Shown: positions 1-8,116 of the stretch, in pieces
Layout of the letters: each line of letters starts with the position of its first letter
Position numbering within the stretch: the stretch's first letter is position 1
NCBI GenBank assembly: GCA_045632525.1
Contig: JAZQWV010000032.1
Span: forward strand, 1-26,929
Direction of reading: 5' to 3'
Source of the DNA: Fimenecus sp045632525
Lineage (GTDB): Bacteria > Bacillota > Clostridia > Oscillospirales > Acutalibacteraceae
Length of the DNA stretch: 26,929 bases
The notes under the pieces: generated by a model
Seen by the model: only the letters and a program-made list of their open reading frames with translations
Told to the model about the DNA's origin: nothing
Database searches by the model: none
Program-made: the position numbers and the translations under genes

Positions 1-1
1 A

Positions 2-730
2 GATGCTCCTATTGAGAGAACTGTTGCAGGTATTATCAACTCTGCTTATGGTTGTGCAGGTCAGCGTTGTATGGCTCTTTCTTGCTGTGTTGTTCAGGAA
101 TCTATTGCTGACAGATTCGTTGCTGAACTTAAGAAACAGGCTATGAATATCAAAGTAGGCAAATCTGTTGATAAGTCATCAAAGCTCGGACCTCTTACAT
201 ACAAGAAACATTATGATGAAGTTGTTGCTGACATCGAAAAAGGTGTTAAAGAAGGCGCAACACTTGTTCTTGATGGTAGAAATCCCGAGCTTCCCGAGGA
301 AATCAAAAACGGCTACTTTGTTGGTCCTACTATCTTTGATAATGTTACCGAAGATATGACAATCGGCAGAGATGAAGTTTTCGGACCTGTTCTTTGCGTT
401 AAAAGAGTTAAGAACTTCCACGAGGGTATTGCAGTTATGAATGCTAACCCCTATGCAAACGGTTCTGTTATCTTTACTCAGAACGGTCACTATGCAAGAG
501 AATTTGCTCGTCACACTCATGGCGGTATGGTTGGCGTTAATGTTGGTATTCCTGTTCCGATTGGCTTCTTCCCCTTCTCAGGTCATAAGGATTCTTTCTT
601 CGGCGACCTTCACTGCCTTGGTAAAGATGCATACCGCTTCTTTACAGAAAGCAAATGTGTAACAACACGTTGGTTTGACGAAGATGAAATGAAGAAAACA
701 GAAGTTTCCACATGGGATGGCACTATCTGA
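2..730 (+). CDS. iolA: Methylmalonate-semialdehyde dehydrogenase (acylating), 3' part
   Basis: The 5' end lies outside the window; the reading frame is open from base 2. The product is a CoA-acylating aldehyde dehydrogenase that converts malonate semialdehyde or methylmalonate semialdehyde to acetyl-CoA or propionyl-CoA, the last step of myo-inositol catabolism. The visible part opens with the conserved stretch ending in GQRCM, whose Cys (codon at 68-70) is the catalytic thiol. It continues with the EVFGPVL motif and the C-terminal GGMVGVNVG and FPFSGHKDS segments typical of the MMSDH branch rather than of general aldehyde dehydrogenases. It is followed after 35 bases by iolG, which supports the inositol role. 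Valine catabolism (mmsA) is the alternative, but the neighbour argues against it. Confidence 0.93.
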   Translation, partial: DAPIERTVAGIINSAYGCAGQRCMALSCCVVQESIADRFVAELKKQAMNIKVGKSVDKSSKLGPLTYKKHYDEVVADIEKGVKEGATLVLDGRNPELPEEIKNGYFVGPTIFDNVTEDMTIGRDEVFGPVLCVKRVKNFHEGIAVMNANPYANGSVIFTQNGHYAREFARHTHGGMVGVNVGIPVPIGFFPFSGHKDSFFGDLHCLGKDAYRFFTESKCVTTRWFDEDEMKKTEVSTWDGTI

Positions 731-765
731 GTTGATTAATTATACATTGAAAGGACATAATAATT

Positions 766-1773
766 ATGCTTAATATTGTTATTATCGGTGCAGGACGCAT
801 CGGCAAGGTTCACCTTGAATCAATTTCATATCACGTAAAAAATGCAGTTGTAACTGCAATTGCAGATCCCTTTATGAATGACGAAACAAAAGCTTTCTGC
901 GAAGGCTTCGGCGTTGAAAAAATCTACACTGATTACAAGAAAATTATTGAAGATGAAACAATTGATGCAGTTCTTGTTTGCTCTTCAACTGATACTCACG
1001 CTCCAATTTCAATTGAAGCAATCAACGCAGGCAAGCATGTTTTCTGTGAAAAGCCCCTTGCAAACACTGTTGATAAAATTCTTGAAATTGGTGAAGCTCT
1101 TAAAGCACATCCCGAAGTGAAATTCCAGGTTGGCTTTAACCGTCGTTTTGACCATAACTTCGCAGCAGTTAGAAAAGCTTATGACGAAGGTAAAATCGGT
1201 GAAGCACAGATTCTTAAAATCACATCTCGTGACCCACAGGCACCACCTGTTGGCTACTGTGCAGCAAGCATCTTCCTTGATATGACAATTCACGATTTTG
1301 ATATGGCTTGCTTCCTTACAAATAGTGATGTTGAAGAACTTTATGTTTATGCTGATGCTCTTATCAACCCAGGCATCCGTGAATATGGTGATTTCGACAC
1401 AGCTATCATCTCAATGAAGATGGCTAATGGTGCTCTTGCAGTTATCGACAACTCTCGTCAGGCAATGTATGGCTATGACCAGAGAGCAGAACTTTTCGGC
1501 TCAAAGGGTATGGTTGCAACTGCTAATGATACACTTTCAACTGCAGTTATTGCAGATGCTAATGGTGTAACAGGCGAAAAACCACTCTATTTCTTCCTTG
1601 AAAGATATATGGGCTCATTTGCAGAAGAAGTTAGACAGTTCGTTAACTGTTGCGTAAATGACAAAGAAACTCCTGTTGGTATCCACGCAGGTTTACAGTC
1701 AGTTAAGATTGCTCTTGCTGCTGAAAAATCAGCAAATGAAGGCAGACCTGTTAAGCTTTCAGAAATCAACTAA
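766..1773 (+). CDS. iolG: Inositol 2-dehydrogenase (Gfo/Idh/MocA family)
   Basis: NAD-dependent oxidation of myo-inositol to scyllo-inosose, the first step of inositol breakdown, in the cytoplasm. The 335-residue length is typical. The N-terminal Rossmann fold has the nucleotide loop GAGRIG at residues 8-13. The family signature EKPLA lies at 95-99, with the catalytic Lys at 96, and DMTIHDFD at 172-179 supplies Asp172 and His176, matching the catalytic Lys-Asp-His set known for the Bacillus enzyme. AAAGGA precedes the ATG. It follows iolA and is the last gene before a terminator. Other Gfo/Idh members use related sugars, so scyllo-inositol or another cyclitol remains possible. Confidence 0.9.
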   Translation: MLNIVIIGAGRIGKVHLESISYHVKNAVVTAIADPFMNDETKAFCEGFGVEKIYTDYKKIIEDETIDAVLVCSSTDTHAPISIEAINAGKHVFCEKPLANTVDKILEIGEALKAHPEVKFQVGFNRRFDHNFAAVRKAYDEGKIGEAQILKITSRDPQAPPVGYCAASIFLDMTIHDFDMACFLTNSDVEELYVYADALINPGIREYGDFDTAIISMKMANGALAVIDNSRQAMYGYDQRAELFGSKGMVATANDTLSTAVIADANGVTGEKPLYFFLERYMGSFAEEVRQFVNCCVNDKETPVGIHAGLQSVKIALAAEKSANEGRPVKLSEIN

Positions 1774-1785
1774 TAAAAACAAATT

Positions 1786-1810
1786 GGGCGAGGAAACTCG
1801 CCCATATTTT
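1786..1810 (+). terminator. Rho-independent terminator after iolG
   Basis: A perfect 7-bp stem GGGCGAG/CTCGCCC with a GAAA tetraloop (1786-1803) is followed by ATATTTTT. It ends the inositol operon. Confidence 0.9.
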
Positions 1811-1826
1811 TAAGGAATGAAAAAGC

Positions 1827-2297
1827 ATGTCTATTGAAAAAGGCAGAGAATATTTCCGTCAGTTTGGAATGGAAGATAGAGTGCAAGAATTTTCTGTTTC
1901 AAGTGCAACAGTTGAACTTGCAGCACAAGCGCTGGGCGTTGAGGGTGCAAGAATTGCGAAAACTCTTTCATTTATGGTTTCGGAACAACCCATTCTCATT
2001 CTTATGGCAGGGAATGTTAAGGTTGACAACTCAAAATATAAGGGATTCTTCCACGCAAAAGCAAAAATGATGTCACCTGAACAACTTGAAGAGTATGTGG
2101 GTCATCAAATTGGTGGCGTTTGCCCATTCGGTATTAAAGATGGTGTAGATGTTTATCTTGACACTTCTTTGAAACGATTTGAAACAGTATTCCCAGCAGT
2201 TGGTGGCTCAAACAGTGCAATTGAGCTGACAATTCCCGAATTAGAGAAATATTCAAATTATAAAGAATGGGTAGAGATTTCAAAACCCATTGAATAA
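1827..2297 (+). CDS. YbaK/EbsC-family aminoacyl-tRNA deacylase
   Basis: Predicted trans-editing enzyme that hydrolyses mischarged aminoacyl-tRNA such as Cys-tRNA(Pro) or Ala-tRNA(Pro) in the cytoplasm. The 156-residue protein is a single YbaK/ProX domain. Visible hallmarks are the conserved Lys of ARIAKTL (Lys45), the central GNVKVD strand and the substrate-pocket loop GGVCPFG at 97-103. AAGGA stands 10 bases before the ATG. The gene sits alone between two terminators, so it is probably a one-gene unit. The exact tRNA and amino acid specificity cannot be read from the sequence. Confidence 0.85.
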   Translation: MSIEKGREYFRQFGMEDRVQEFSVSSATVELAAQALGVEGARIAKTLSFMVSEQPILILMAGNVKVDNSKYKGFFHAKAKMMSPEQLEEYVGHQIGGVCPFGIKDGVDVYLDTSLKRFETVFPAVGGSNSAIELTIPELEKYSNYKEWVEISKPIE

Positions 2298-2309
2298 GTG
2301 CAAAATTAA

Positions 2310-2340
2310 AGAGCGATTTATAAATCGCTCTTTTTCTTTT
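2310..2340 (+). terminator. Rho-independent terminator after the YbaK-type gene
   Basis: A long palindrome, AGAGCGATTTA followed by TAAATCGCTCT (2310-2331), is followed by TTTTCTTTT. The stem is A/T-rich at the loop end and strong at its base. Confidence 0.88.
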
Positions 2341-2384
2341 ATTTATAACCAAAAAATCCGTAACATATTTGTTTATTTCTCTCA

Positions 2385-2413
2385 TTTACTTAAAACATCA
2401 AAATCGTTATAAT
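2385..2413 (+). promoter_or_regulatory. Putative sigma-A promoter of the ATP-grasp/alpha-E/transglutaminase operon
   Basis: A consensus -10 TATAAT lies at 2408-2413, with a weak -35 TTTACT at 2385-2390 and a 17-base spacer. A second TATAAT at 2421-2426 could be an alternative. The region lies between the preceding terminator and the first gene of the cluster. Confidence 0.5.
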
Positions 2414-2453
2414 ATAATTGTATAATTCTATTTGAATTTCGGGAGTGAAAAAA

Positions 2454-3767
2454 TTGTACGGACTTATAGAGCATACAGATGAAATAAACCGACTTTTAGC
2501 ACGATATGGCGTTAAATTCGGCATTTACAAAAACAATGTTTTCAACGAGCGTCTTTTTCCATTTGATGCAGTACCACGCATTATTTCAAAGGACGAGTTT
2601 GAATATCTTGAAAGAGGACTTAAGCAGCGCGTTAAAGCACTTAATATATTCTTAAAGGATATTTACACTAAAAAGCAGATTATAAAAGATAAAATTATCC
2701 CTGAAGAATTTGTTTATGGTGCAGCGGGATATATGATGGAATGTGAGGGTGCTGTGCCACCAAAAGATGTTTTTGCGCATATTTCGGGTATCGACCTTGT
2801 GCAGGGCAATGATATGCGTTGGTATGTGCTTGAAGATAATCTTCGTGTGCCATCAGGTGCTTCATATCCTATGATTGCTCGTGAACTTTGCCGTAGGGCA
2901 AGCCCTGACACTTTCCGTGCAAACACAGTTGTTGATAATCGTAATTATGGTGATTTGCTCCGCAATGCTCTTGATTATGTTAATACAGGTGGAATTAATG
3001 TTGTTCTCACTCCAGGACGATTCAATTCCGCATTCTTCGAACATTCATATTTAGCAGAAAAAACAGGTGCAGTTTTTGCAATGCCACAAGATTTGTTTGT
3101 TGAGGGCAATGTGCTTTATTACAACGAATATTCGGGCAAACGCCAGCGCGTTGGTACAGTTTATCGCAGAATAAACGACGACTTTATGGACCCAATGACT
3201 TTCCGTGCTGATTCACTTTTGGGTGTGCCTCACATTATGGATGCTTACAGAGCCGGTAATGTGGCACTTGTTAATGCACCGGGCAACTCGGTCGCAGATG
3301 ATAAGGGTATTTATTACTATGTACCCGCAATGATTAAATATTATTTGGGTGAAGAACCGATTCTTTCAAACGCACCAACATATCTTCCATTTTACGAAGA
3401 AGATATGAAATATGTGCTCCAAAATATTCAAAAGCTTGTTATTAAAGATGTTGCTGAATCGGGTGGTTATGGTGTTGTTTTTGGCAGTGAATTATCTCTT
3501 GAAAGGGTATATGAATTAAAGAAACTCATTCAAAAAGAACCACGCCGATTTATTGCCCAAGAAGTTATTCAGTTCAATGACCTTAAAGTTGTTGAAAATG
3601 GTGCTTGGACAGAAAGAAAAGCCGATTTGCGTGCATTCGTGTTAACAGGTGAAGAGCCTGTTGTGTGGAAATCGGGACTTACTCGTTTTTCAAAAGATGC
3701 AAATTCATTCGTAGTTAATTCTTCACAGGGAGGAGGCTTTAAAGACACATGGGTGTTATCTCGATAA
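2454..3767 (+). CDS. Circularly permuted ATP-grasp type 2 protein (DUF404/DUF407)
   Basis: Predicted ATP-dependent carboxylate-amine (peptide-bond forming) ligase of the circularly permuted ATP-grasp class. The cytoplasmic substrate is unknown. Recognisable blocks, in order, are the N-terminal RLFPFD-PRII, the GLKQRVKALN helix, the HISGIDLV strand, VLEDNLRVPSG (about residues 126-136, with the metal or ATP-binding Glu and Asn), the glycine-rich GGYGVVFG (about 337-344) and the C-terminal KADLRAFVL. I prefer the TTG at 2454: GGGAG at 2441-2445 is 8 bases upstream of it, but overlaps the alternative GTG at 2445. That gives 437 residues. It overlaps the next gene by 19 bases, forming the conserved ATP-grasp/alpha-E/transglutaminase set. 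Confidence 0.88.
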   Translation: MYGLIEHTDEINRLLARYGVKFGIYKNNVFNERLFPFDAVPRIISKDEFEYLERGLKQRVKALNIFLKDIYTKKQIIKDKIIPEEFVYGAAGYMMECEGAVPPKDVFAHISGIDLVQGNDMRWYVLEDNLRVPSGASYPMIARELCRRASPDTFRANTVVDNRNYGDLLRNALDYVNTGGINVVLTPGRFNSAFFEHSYLAEKTGAVFAMPQDLFVEGNVLYYNEYSGKRQRVGTVYRRINDDFMDPMTFRADSLLGVPHIMDAYRAGNVALVNAPGNSVADDKGIYYYVPAMIKYYLGEEPILSNAPTYLPFYEEDMKYVLQNIQKLVIKDVAESGGYGVVFGSELSLERVYELKKLIQKEPRRFIAQEVIQFNDLKVVENGAWTERKADLRAFVLTGEEPVVWKSGLTRFSKDANSFVVNSSQGGGFKDTWVLSR

Positions 3768-4435
3768 AATCAAGTGATAATCTTTTTTGGCTTGGCCGTT
3801 ATGTTGAGAGAGTTTTCACAACTTTAAAAGCCTTTACCGAGTGCTATGACATTATGATTGATATCAATGACGAAGAATATATAAATTTCTGTCGCAGACT
3901 TGGAATTGCAAATAATTATTCTTGCCGTCAGGAATTTATCAGTTCATTTTTGTTTGACTCAAACGACCCTGCGTCAATCTATTCAAGCCTTCTTCATGCT
4001 TATGACAACGCTGTTGAAATGAGAAATGTTATTTCTTCTGACACACTTTCATATCTTCAATTAGCAGTTGATATTATGGAAAAAAGTAGTAGCAGTAATG
4101 CACCACTTCTCAAAGTACAAGAAGTAACTGACTGGATTTTCGCTTTCTGGGGCAGTGCTGACGATAATATTGAAGCAGAAGTTTCACGAAACATTTTAAA
4201 ATTTGGTAGGAGCATTGAACGTCTTGATTTATATACAAGACTTGATTATCCAATTGAAATGCTTCGTAAAGAATTTTCAATTATGCTTAACCGTCTTTAT
4301 AAGGTAGGAATTGACTGTAATGTTGGCTCTATTGAGCGTCTTACCCGAATGATTTTAGAAGAAGACGATTATGCACCATACAAAATCTCAATTCAGAATG
4401 AGTTGTGTCAACTTTTTGTAACAGGGGTGATGTAA
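3749..4435 (+). CDS. Alpha-E domain protein (DUF403)
   Basis: Mostly helical 228-residue protein of the alpha-E (DUF403) family, the standard companion of permuted ATP-grasp ligases. Its activity is unknown, and the family is thought to act with the ligase in peptide synthesis or modification. The family signature NLFWLGRYVERV is at residues 11-22, followed by AYDNAVEMRNVIS and the closing GRSIERLD block. An AGGAGGC ribosome binding site lies inside the end of the ATP-grasp gene, and the start overlaps that gene by 19 bases. Only one base separates its stop from the next ATG, so the three proteins are translationally coupled. Length is somewhat short for the family (often near 300). Confidence 0.87.
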   Translation: MGVISIKSSDNLFWLGRYVERVFTTLKAFTECYDIMIDINDEEYINFCRRLGIANNYSCRQEFISSFLFDSNDPASIYSSLLHAYDNAVEMRNVISSDTLSYLQLAVDIMEKSSSSNAPLLKVQEVTDWIFAFWGSADDNIEAEVSRNILKFGRSIERLDLYTRLDYPIEMLRKEFSIMLNRLYKVGIDCNVGSIERLTRMILEEDDYAPYKISIQNELCQLFVTGVM

Positions 4436-4436
4436 T

Positions 4437-5213
4437 ATGGCGATTTTAGATTTTTCTTACAACATGTCAATTAAATTTTCAATGCCCGTTATAAAACATT
4501 GTTACACACTTCGCTGTATTCCGTTAGAATGTGAAAACCAGCATATTGAAGACATCAAAGTGACGGTTTTCCCTGAAAATGAACTCACTTATTCTAAAGA
4601 TGGTTTTGGCAATATTCTTGTAACTGACCGAATTGTTACAATGCACAATGAATTTACAGTTGATGTAACGGGCACAGTAACAACGGGAGAGCATATCACT
4701 CCTGAAGCTGATTTGAATCCTGTTTATAAATACCCCACACATTTTACAAAATGTGGTGCAGAACTTGATAGAATGTTTGATAGAATTCAAGTTGGTATTT
4801 CTGACGATGCTGTTGATACGGCGCTTAAATTCACTCGTGCAATTCGTGCGAATATTGTTTATAAATCAGGCTCAACAAGTGTTATAACAACTGCAGAAGA
4901 AGCACTGCTCAATGGTGCGGGCGTGTGTCAGGACTATTCACATATTCTATTGGCACTTTTACGCAAGGCGGGAATTCCTTGTCGTTATGTTGTTGGTATG
5001 ATGGTTGGTGAGGGTGAAACTCACGCGTGGGTTGAAGTTTATTATAATGGTAACTGGCACGGCGTTGACCCAACCAACAATCGTCTTGCTGATGAAAATT
5101 ATATTATCATCAGCCGTGGCCGTGATTTTGCTGACTGTGGTATAAATCGTGGACTTTTAACTGGTGGTGGAATGCAAACACAATCAGTTTCATTAAAGGT
5201 AACAAAAAGATAG
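4437..5213 (+). CDS. Cytoplasmic transglutaminase-like cysteine protease/transferase
   Basis: Transglutaminase-fold protein of 258 residues with no signal peptide or membrane segment. It has an N-terminal beta-rich domain (about 1-110), as in the family that travels with permuted ATP-grasp genes, and then the catalytic core. The triad is visible: Cys164 in GAGVCQDYSH, His196 in THAWVEV and Asp211 in GVDPTNN. Such proteins can act as peptidases or amide transferases. Here it probably cleaves, loads or processes the product of the ATP-grasp ligase, which is inference from gene order. It begins one base after the alpha-E gene and is followed after 9 bases by the TIM-barrel gene. Confidence 0.87.
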   Translation: MAILDFSYNMSIKFSMPVIKHCYTLRCIPLECENQHIEDIKVTVFPENELTYSKDGFGNILVTDRIVTMHNEFTVDVTGTVTTGEHITPEADLNPVYKYPTHFTKCGAELDRMFDRIQVGISDDAVDTALKFTRAIRANIVYKSGSTSVITTAEEALLNGAGVCQDYSHILLALLRKAGIPCRYVVGMMVGEGETHAWVEVYYNGNWHGVDPTNNRLADENYIIISRGRDFADCGINRGLLTGGGMQTQSVSLKVTKR

Positions 5214-5222
5214 GAAAATTTT

Positions 5223-6005
5223 ATGGATATCGGTTTATCTTCGGCTTGTTTTTATCCTCTTGAAACGGAAAAGTCCGTTATAAGAGCGTGTGAAACAAGT
5301 GCTAAAACAATTGAAATATTTATGAATGCTGATTCAGAGTTTCAGCCTTCATTTGTCAAGAATATGGCAGATATATGCAAGTCCTATGGTGTGCGAGTGG
5401 CATCTGTGCATACAATGGGGTCATTCACAGAGTCGTTTCATCTTTTCAGTTCATATAATAGAAGATATTATGAAGCGAAAGAGACTTCATTCAAACGCCA
5501 TTTTGATGTTATGCATACTCTCGGGGCAGAAATTCTTGTAATGCACGGCATAAAGAAACCGGGCAGTATTCCTGACGAAGAATATTTTGAGCGCTTTGGC
5601 GAATTAACCCTTATGGGTAAAGCAGAAAATCTTAAAGTATGCCAAGAAAATGTGGTTCATTATCGAAGCGAAAGTCCTGATTTTCTTATTCGAATGGGAG
5701 AATATATCGGTGACGATTTTAATATGGTTTTTGATATAAAACAATCTGTGAGAACAGGTGAAAATCCTTTCGATTTTGCCCAGAAACTGCATAAATATAT
5801 TCGACATATTCACATAAGTGACCATAACAGCGAAAGGGATTGTTTTGTTCCTTGCAAAAATGGAACTTTTGATTTCAAAAAGTTCTTTGACCTTATGAAA
5901 AGTTGCGATTATAATGGCGACTATATTCTTGAACTCTATGAAAATGGCTATGAAAGTGATAAAGAGTTGACTTTTGCGCTAAATGAACTTAAAAAATTGC
6001 TTTAA
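5223..6005 (+). CDS. Sugar phosphate isomerase/epimerase-like TIM-barrel protein
   Basis: Xylose-isomerase-like TIM barrel (AP endonuclease family 2 fold) of 260 residues. The usual metal-site positions appear intact: His63 in SVHTMG, Glu142 in the QENV strand, Asp171 in VFDIKQS, His197/Asp200 in HIHISDH and Glu237 in ILELYENG. The substrate is not identifiable; relatives include IolE/IolI-type inosose enzymes and hydroxypyruvate isomerases. It lies 9 bases behind the transglutaminase gene with AGGAAAA before the ATG, so it belongs to the same transcript. It is an unusual fourth member of the ATP-grasp/alpha-E cluster. The stop abuts the nrdR regulatory region. Confidence 0.78.
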   Translation: MDIGLSSACFYPLETEKSVIRACETSAKTIEIFMNADSEFQPSFVKNMADICKSYGVRVASVHTMGSFTESFHLFSSYNRRYYEAKETSFKRHFDVMHTLGAEILVMHGIKKPGSIPDEEYFERFGELTLMGKAENLKVCQENVVHYRSESPDFLIRMGEYIGDDFNMVFDIKQSVRTGENPFDFAQKLHKYIRHIHISDHNSERDCFVPCKNGTFDFKKFFDLMKSCDYNGDYILELYENGYESDKELTFALNELKKLL

Positions 6006-6053
6006 ATACTTTACATTGTGCCTTTTTATATGTTACAATACAATATATAGTAA
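6006..6053 (+). promoter_or_regulatory. nrdR promoter with two tandem NrdR-box-like sites
   Basis: The promoter is TTTACA (6010-6015), an 18-base spacer and an extended -10 TGTTACAAT (6031-6039). Compared with the NrdR box consensus acaCwAtATaTwGtgt, bases 6006-6021 match at 12 of 16 positions and 6038-6053 at 13 of 16. The two sites start 32 bases apart, about three helical turns, the spacing known for paired NrdR boxes. One covers the -35 and the other the -10 and start point. This predicts autorepression of nrdR. Confidence 0.7.
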
Positions 6054-6071
6054 AATATAGGAAGTGTTTTT

Positions 6072-6533
6072 ATGAGATGTCCATTCTGTGGATTTGAAGA
6101 AAGCAAAGTTATTGACTCACGCCCAACTGACGAGGGTGAGAGAATCCGTCGTCGTCGTGAATGTATCAAATGCACAAAGAGATTCACAACTTATGAAATT
6201 ATCGAAAGCGTTCCAATTGTTGTTGTTAAGAAAGATAAAACACGTGAAGTTTTCGATAGACAAAAGCTCATTAAAGGTATGCTCACTGCTTGTGAAAAGC
6301 GTCCTGTTTCAATGGAAACAATTGAAAGAGCAGTCAGCGAAATCGAAACAACTTTGCAGAATTCTCTCGACCGTGAGGTAACATCTGTTCATGTTGGTGA
6401 ACTTGTTATGGATAAGCTCAAAGGTATTGACCAAGTGGCTTATGTTCGTTTCGCATCAGTTTATAAGCAATTTAAAGATGTGAATGCATTCATGGAAGAA
6501 CTTTCAAGCTTCCTTGATAAAGATAAAAAGTAA
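6072..6533 (+). CDS. nrdR: Transcriptional repressor NrdR
   Basis: Nucleotide-sensing repressor of ribonucleotide reductase genes. The 153-residue length is standard. The N-terminal zinc ribbon uses the CPFC and CIKC pairs (residues 3-6 and about 31-34) within an Arg-rich segment that contacts DNA. The ATP-cone domain covers about residues 49-139, opening with VVKKDKTREVFDRQKL, and senses ATP/dATP. AGGAAG lies 7 bases before the ATG. No ribonucleotide reductase gene is in the window, so the nrd targets are elsewhere. The promoter carries two likely NrdR boxes. No terminator separates it from the next gene 29 bases on, so some read-through is likely. Confidence 0.97.
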   Translation: MRCPFCGFEESKVIDSRPTDEGERIRRRRECIKCTKRFTTYEIIESVPIVVVKKDKTREVFDRQKLIKGMLTACEKRPVSMETIERAVSEIETTLQNSLDREVTSVHVGELVMDKLKGIDQVAYVRFASVYKQFKDVNAFMEELSSFLDKDKK

Positions 6534-6562
6534 TAAAACTAATTAAAAAAAGAGGTGTCATT

Positions 6563-8074
6563 ATGAAGAAAACAGTGTTTAAAGTGCTGTCAGTCATAAT
6601 GGCACTTTGTGTTTTTTTAGGTGCAATGCCAATTATGACATTTGCAGAAGATGATGCGATTTATCATATAGAAAATGTAAGAAAGATTGATTTTTCACCT
6701 AATGTAAAATTAGATGTGAAACCAAGTGCCAATGCCAATAAGTTTTATAGCACAGGTGCACAGATTGACACATCAAAATATTTTTATAATCAATTAACAT
6801 CGGCACAAAAATCAATGTATAATCAACTTTGGCAAGCGCATCAGAATTCTTATGCAAATAATGCAATAGACGGCACTTCAATAACAGTTGTCTTTGATTT
6901 AACCGATGTCACTATTTCTGGTACAGGAATACTATCTTCAACGGCAGAAAACAATGCCGTTCGCAATGCACAACAAAATATTATAATGGCAATGAGTGCT
7001 CTCTTTGAAGATAACCCTATGTATTTTGGAATAGGTGGGTTCTCAACCATTTTATATAATGGTGCAAAAAAAGGTAGCACCGGTAACTATACTTATACAT
7101 TAAACTATTTAAGCGTAGATTTAGAAATAGATACTGCTCATTATACAAGCATAGAGGATATTAAGACAAAAGCCGATGCAGTTATAGAAAAAATGGCGAC
7201 CATTAAAGTTAATGGTATAAGTTATCACGAAAAGCTCAAATCAATTCATGATTATGTTACAAATAATATGGTATATGATATGACAATTGCTGAACCTAAT
7301 ATTTTTGATGTTTATGGTGCTTTTGTTAATGGGCTTTGCGTTTGTGAGGGCTATGCTGAAGCGACTAAAATGCTTTGTGACCGTGAAGGGATACCGTGCA
7401 TAACTGTTGTTGGCACAGGTAGCGGTGGTGCACACAAGTGGAATATGGTGCAGATGGAAGACGGCGAGTGGTACACATTTGATTCAACTTGGGATGACCA
7501 AGAAGATTATATATTCTATAATTATTTTCTTATAGGTAGTGACACAAAAACCCCAAACTTCCATCCTGAAGAAGCAGACTCAACAATTCATATACCAACA
7601 GGTAAAATGTTTACAAGTGCAAATGTTGCACTTTCTTATCCAACACTTTCAAACGATACTTATGGTATAGGAATGTTGCGATATGATGCGCAGGATGTTC
7701 ATTTTGATAAAAGTCGCGGAGTTGTAATGGTTGGTAAGAATGTATCAAGCTATTTACTTTCAATTATAAGCGATTCAACAAGTGGGTTTAGCCGTACACG
7801 AAATGGCACAGGCACAACAACATCAACATTAACTGTGTCAGATAGCACAACTACTAAAACATATCTTGTTGCAATGCGTGGGGATATTGATGCTTCAAAC
7901 ACAACTAATGCAACAGATTATAATAAGATAACTCAGGTTTGTGCAACAACTCATAAGGTTGATGATGGCACTGCAAAATTCTATGCAGGGGATATGAATC
8001 AGGATGGTGCAATTGACGGCTTTGATGCAATTGCACACGAACTATATATGAATGATGATTTGAAATTTGATTAA
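6563..8074 (+). CDS. Secreted transglutaminase-domain protein with C-terminal type I dockerin
   Basis: 503-residue exported protein. The signal peptide is residues 1 to about 28 (MKK, hydrophobic core, cleavage after TFA). A transglutaminase/protease core at about 215-320 shows Cys261 in CVCEGYAEA, His291 in GAHKWN and Asp307 in TFDSTWDD. A Ser/Thr-rich beta region (about 345-435) precedes a dockerin at about 440-498 with two Ca-binding loops: DIDASNTTNATD and DMNQDGAIDGFD fit the D-x-N/D-x-D/S-(x)3-N/D-x-x-D pattern. It is probably docked to a cell-surface cohesin and either cleaves or cross-links wall or host proteins. AGAGGTG precedes the ATG. Cohesins are not in the window. Confidence 0.88.
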   Translation: MKKTVFKVLSVIMALCVFLGAMPIMTFAEDDAIYHIENVRKIDFSPNVKLDVKPSANANKFYSTGAQIDTSKYFYNQLTSAQKSMYNQLWQAHQNSYANNAIDGTSITVVFDLTDVTISGTGILSSTAENNAVRNAQQNIIMAMSALFEDNPMYFGIGGFSTILYNGAKKGSTGNYTYTLNYLSVDLEIDTAHYTSIEDIKTKADAVIEKMATIKVNGISYHEKLKSIHDYVTNNMVYDMTIAEPNIFDVYGAFVNGLCVCEGYAEATKMLCDREGIPCITVVGTGSGGAHKWNMVQMEDGEWYTFDSTWDDQEDYIFYNYFLIGSDTKTPNFHPEEADSTIHIPTGKMFTSANVALSYPTLSNDTYGIGMLRYDAQDVHFDKSRGVVMVGKNVSSYLLSIISDSTSGFSRTRNGTGTTTSTLTVSDSTTTKTYLVAMRGDIDASNTTNATDYNKITQVCATTHKVDDGTAKFYAGDMNQDGAIDGFDAIAHELYMNDDLKFD

Positions 8075-8080
8075 AACATA

Positions 8081-8116
8081 AAGACCGATTAGGGAAACCC
8101 CTAATCGGTCTTTTTT
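8081..8116. terminator. Bidirectional terminator between convergent genes
   Basis: A perfect 14-bp stem from AAGACCGATTAGGG (8081-8094) to its complement ending at 8112 is followed by TTTTTT on the plus strand. It serves the dockerin gene; on the minus strand it follows the S-component gene, with an A-rich flank giving a short U tract. Confidence 0.88.

Noticed and set aside
2445..2453. GTG start for the ATP-grasp protein
   Set aside because: The only ribosome binding site, GGGAG at 2441-2445, overlaps this codon; the TTG at 2454 has correct spacing.
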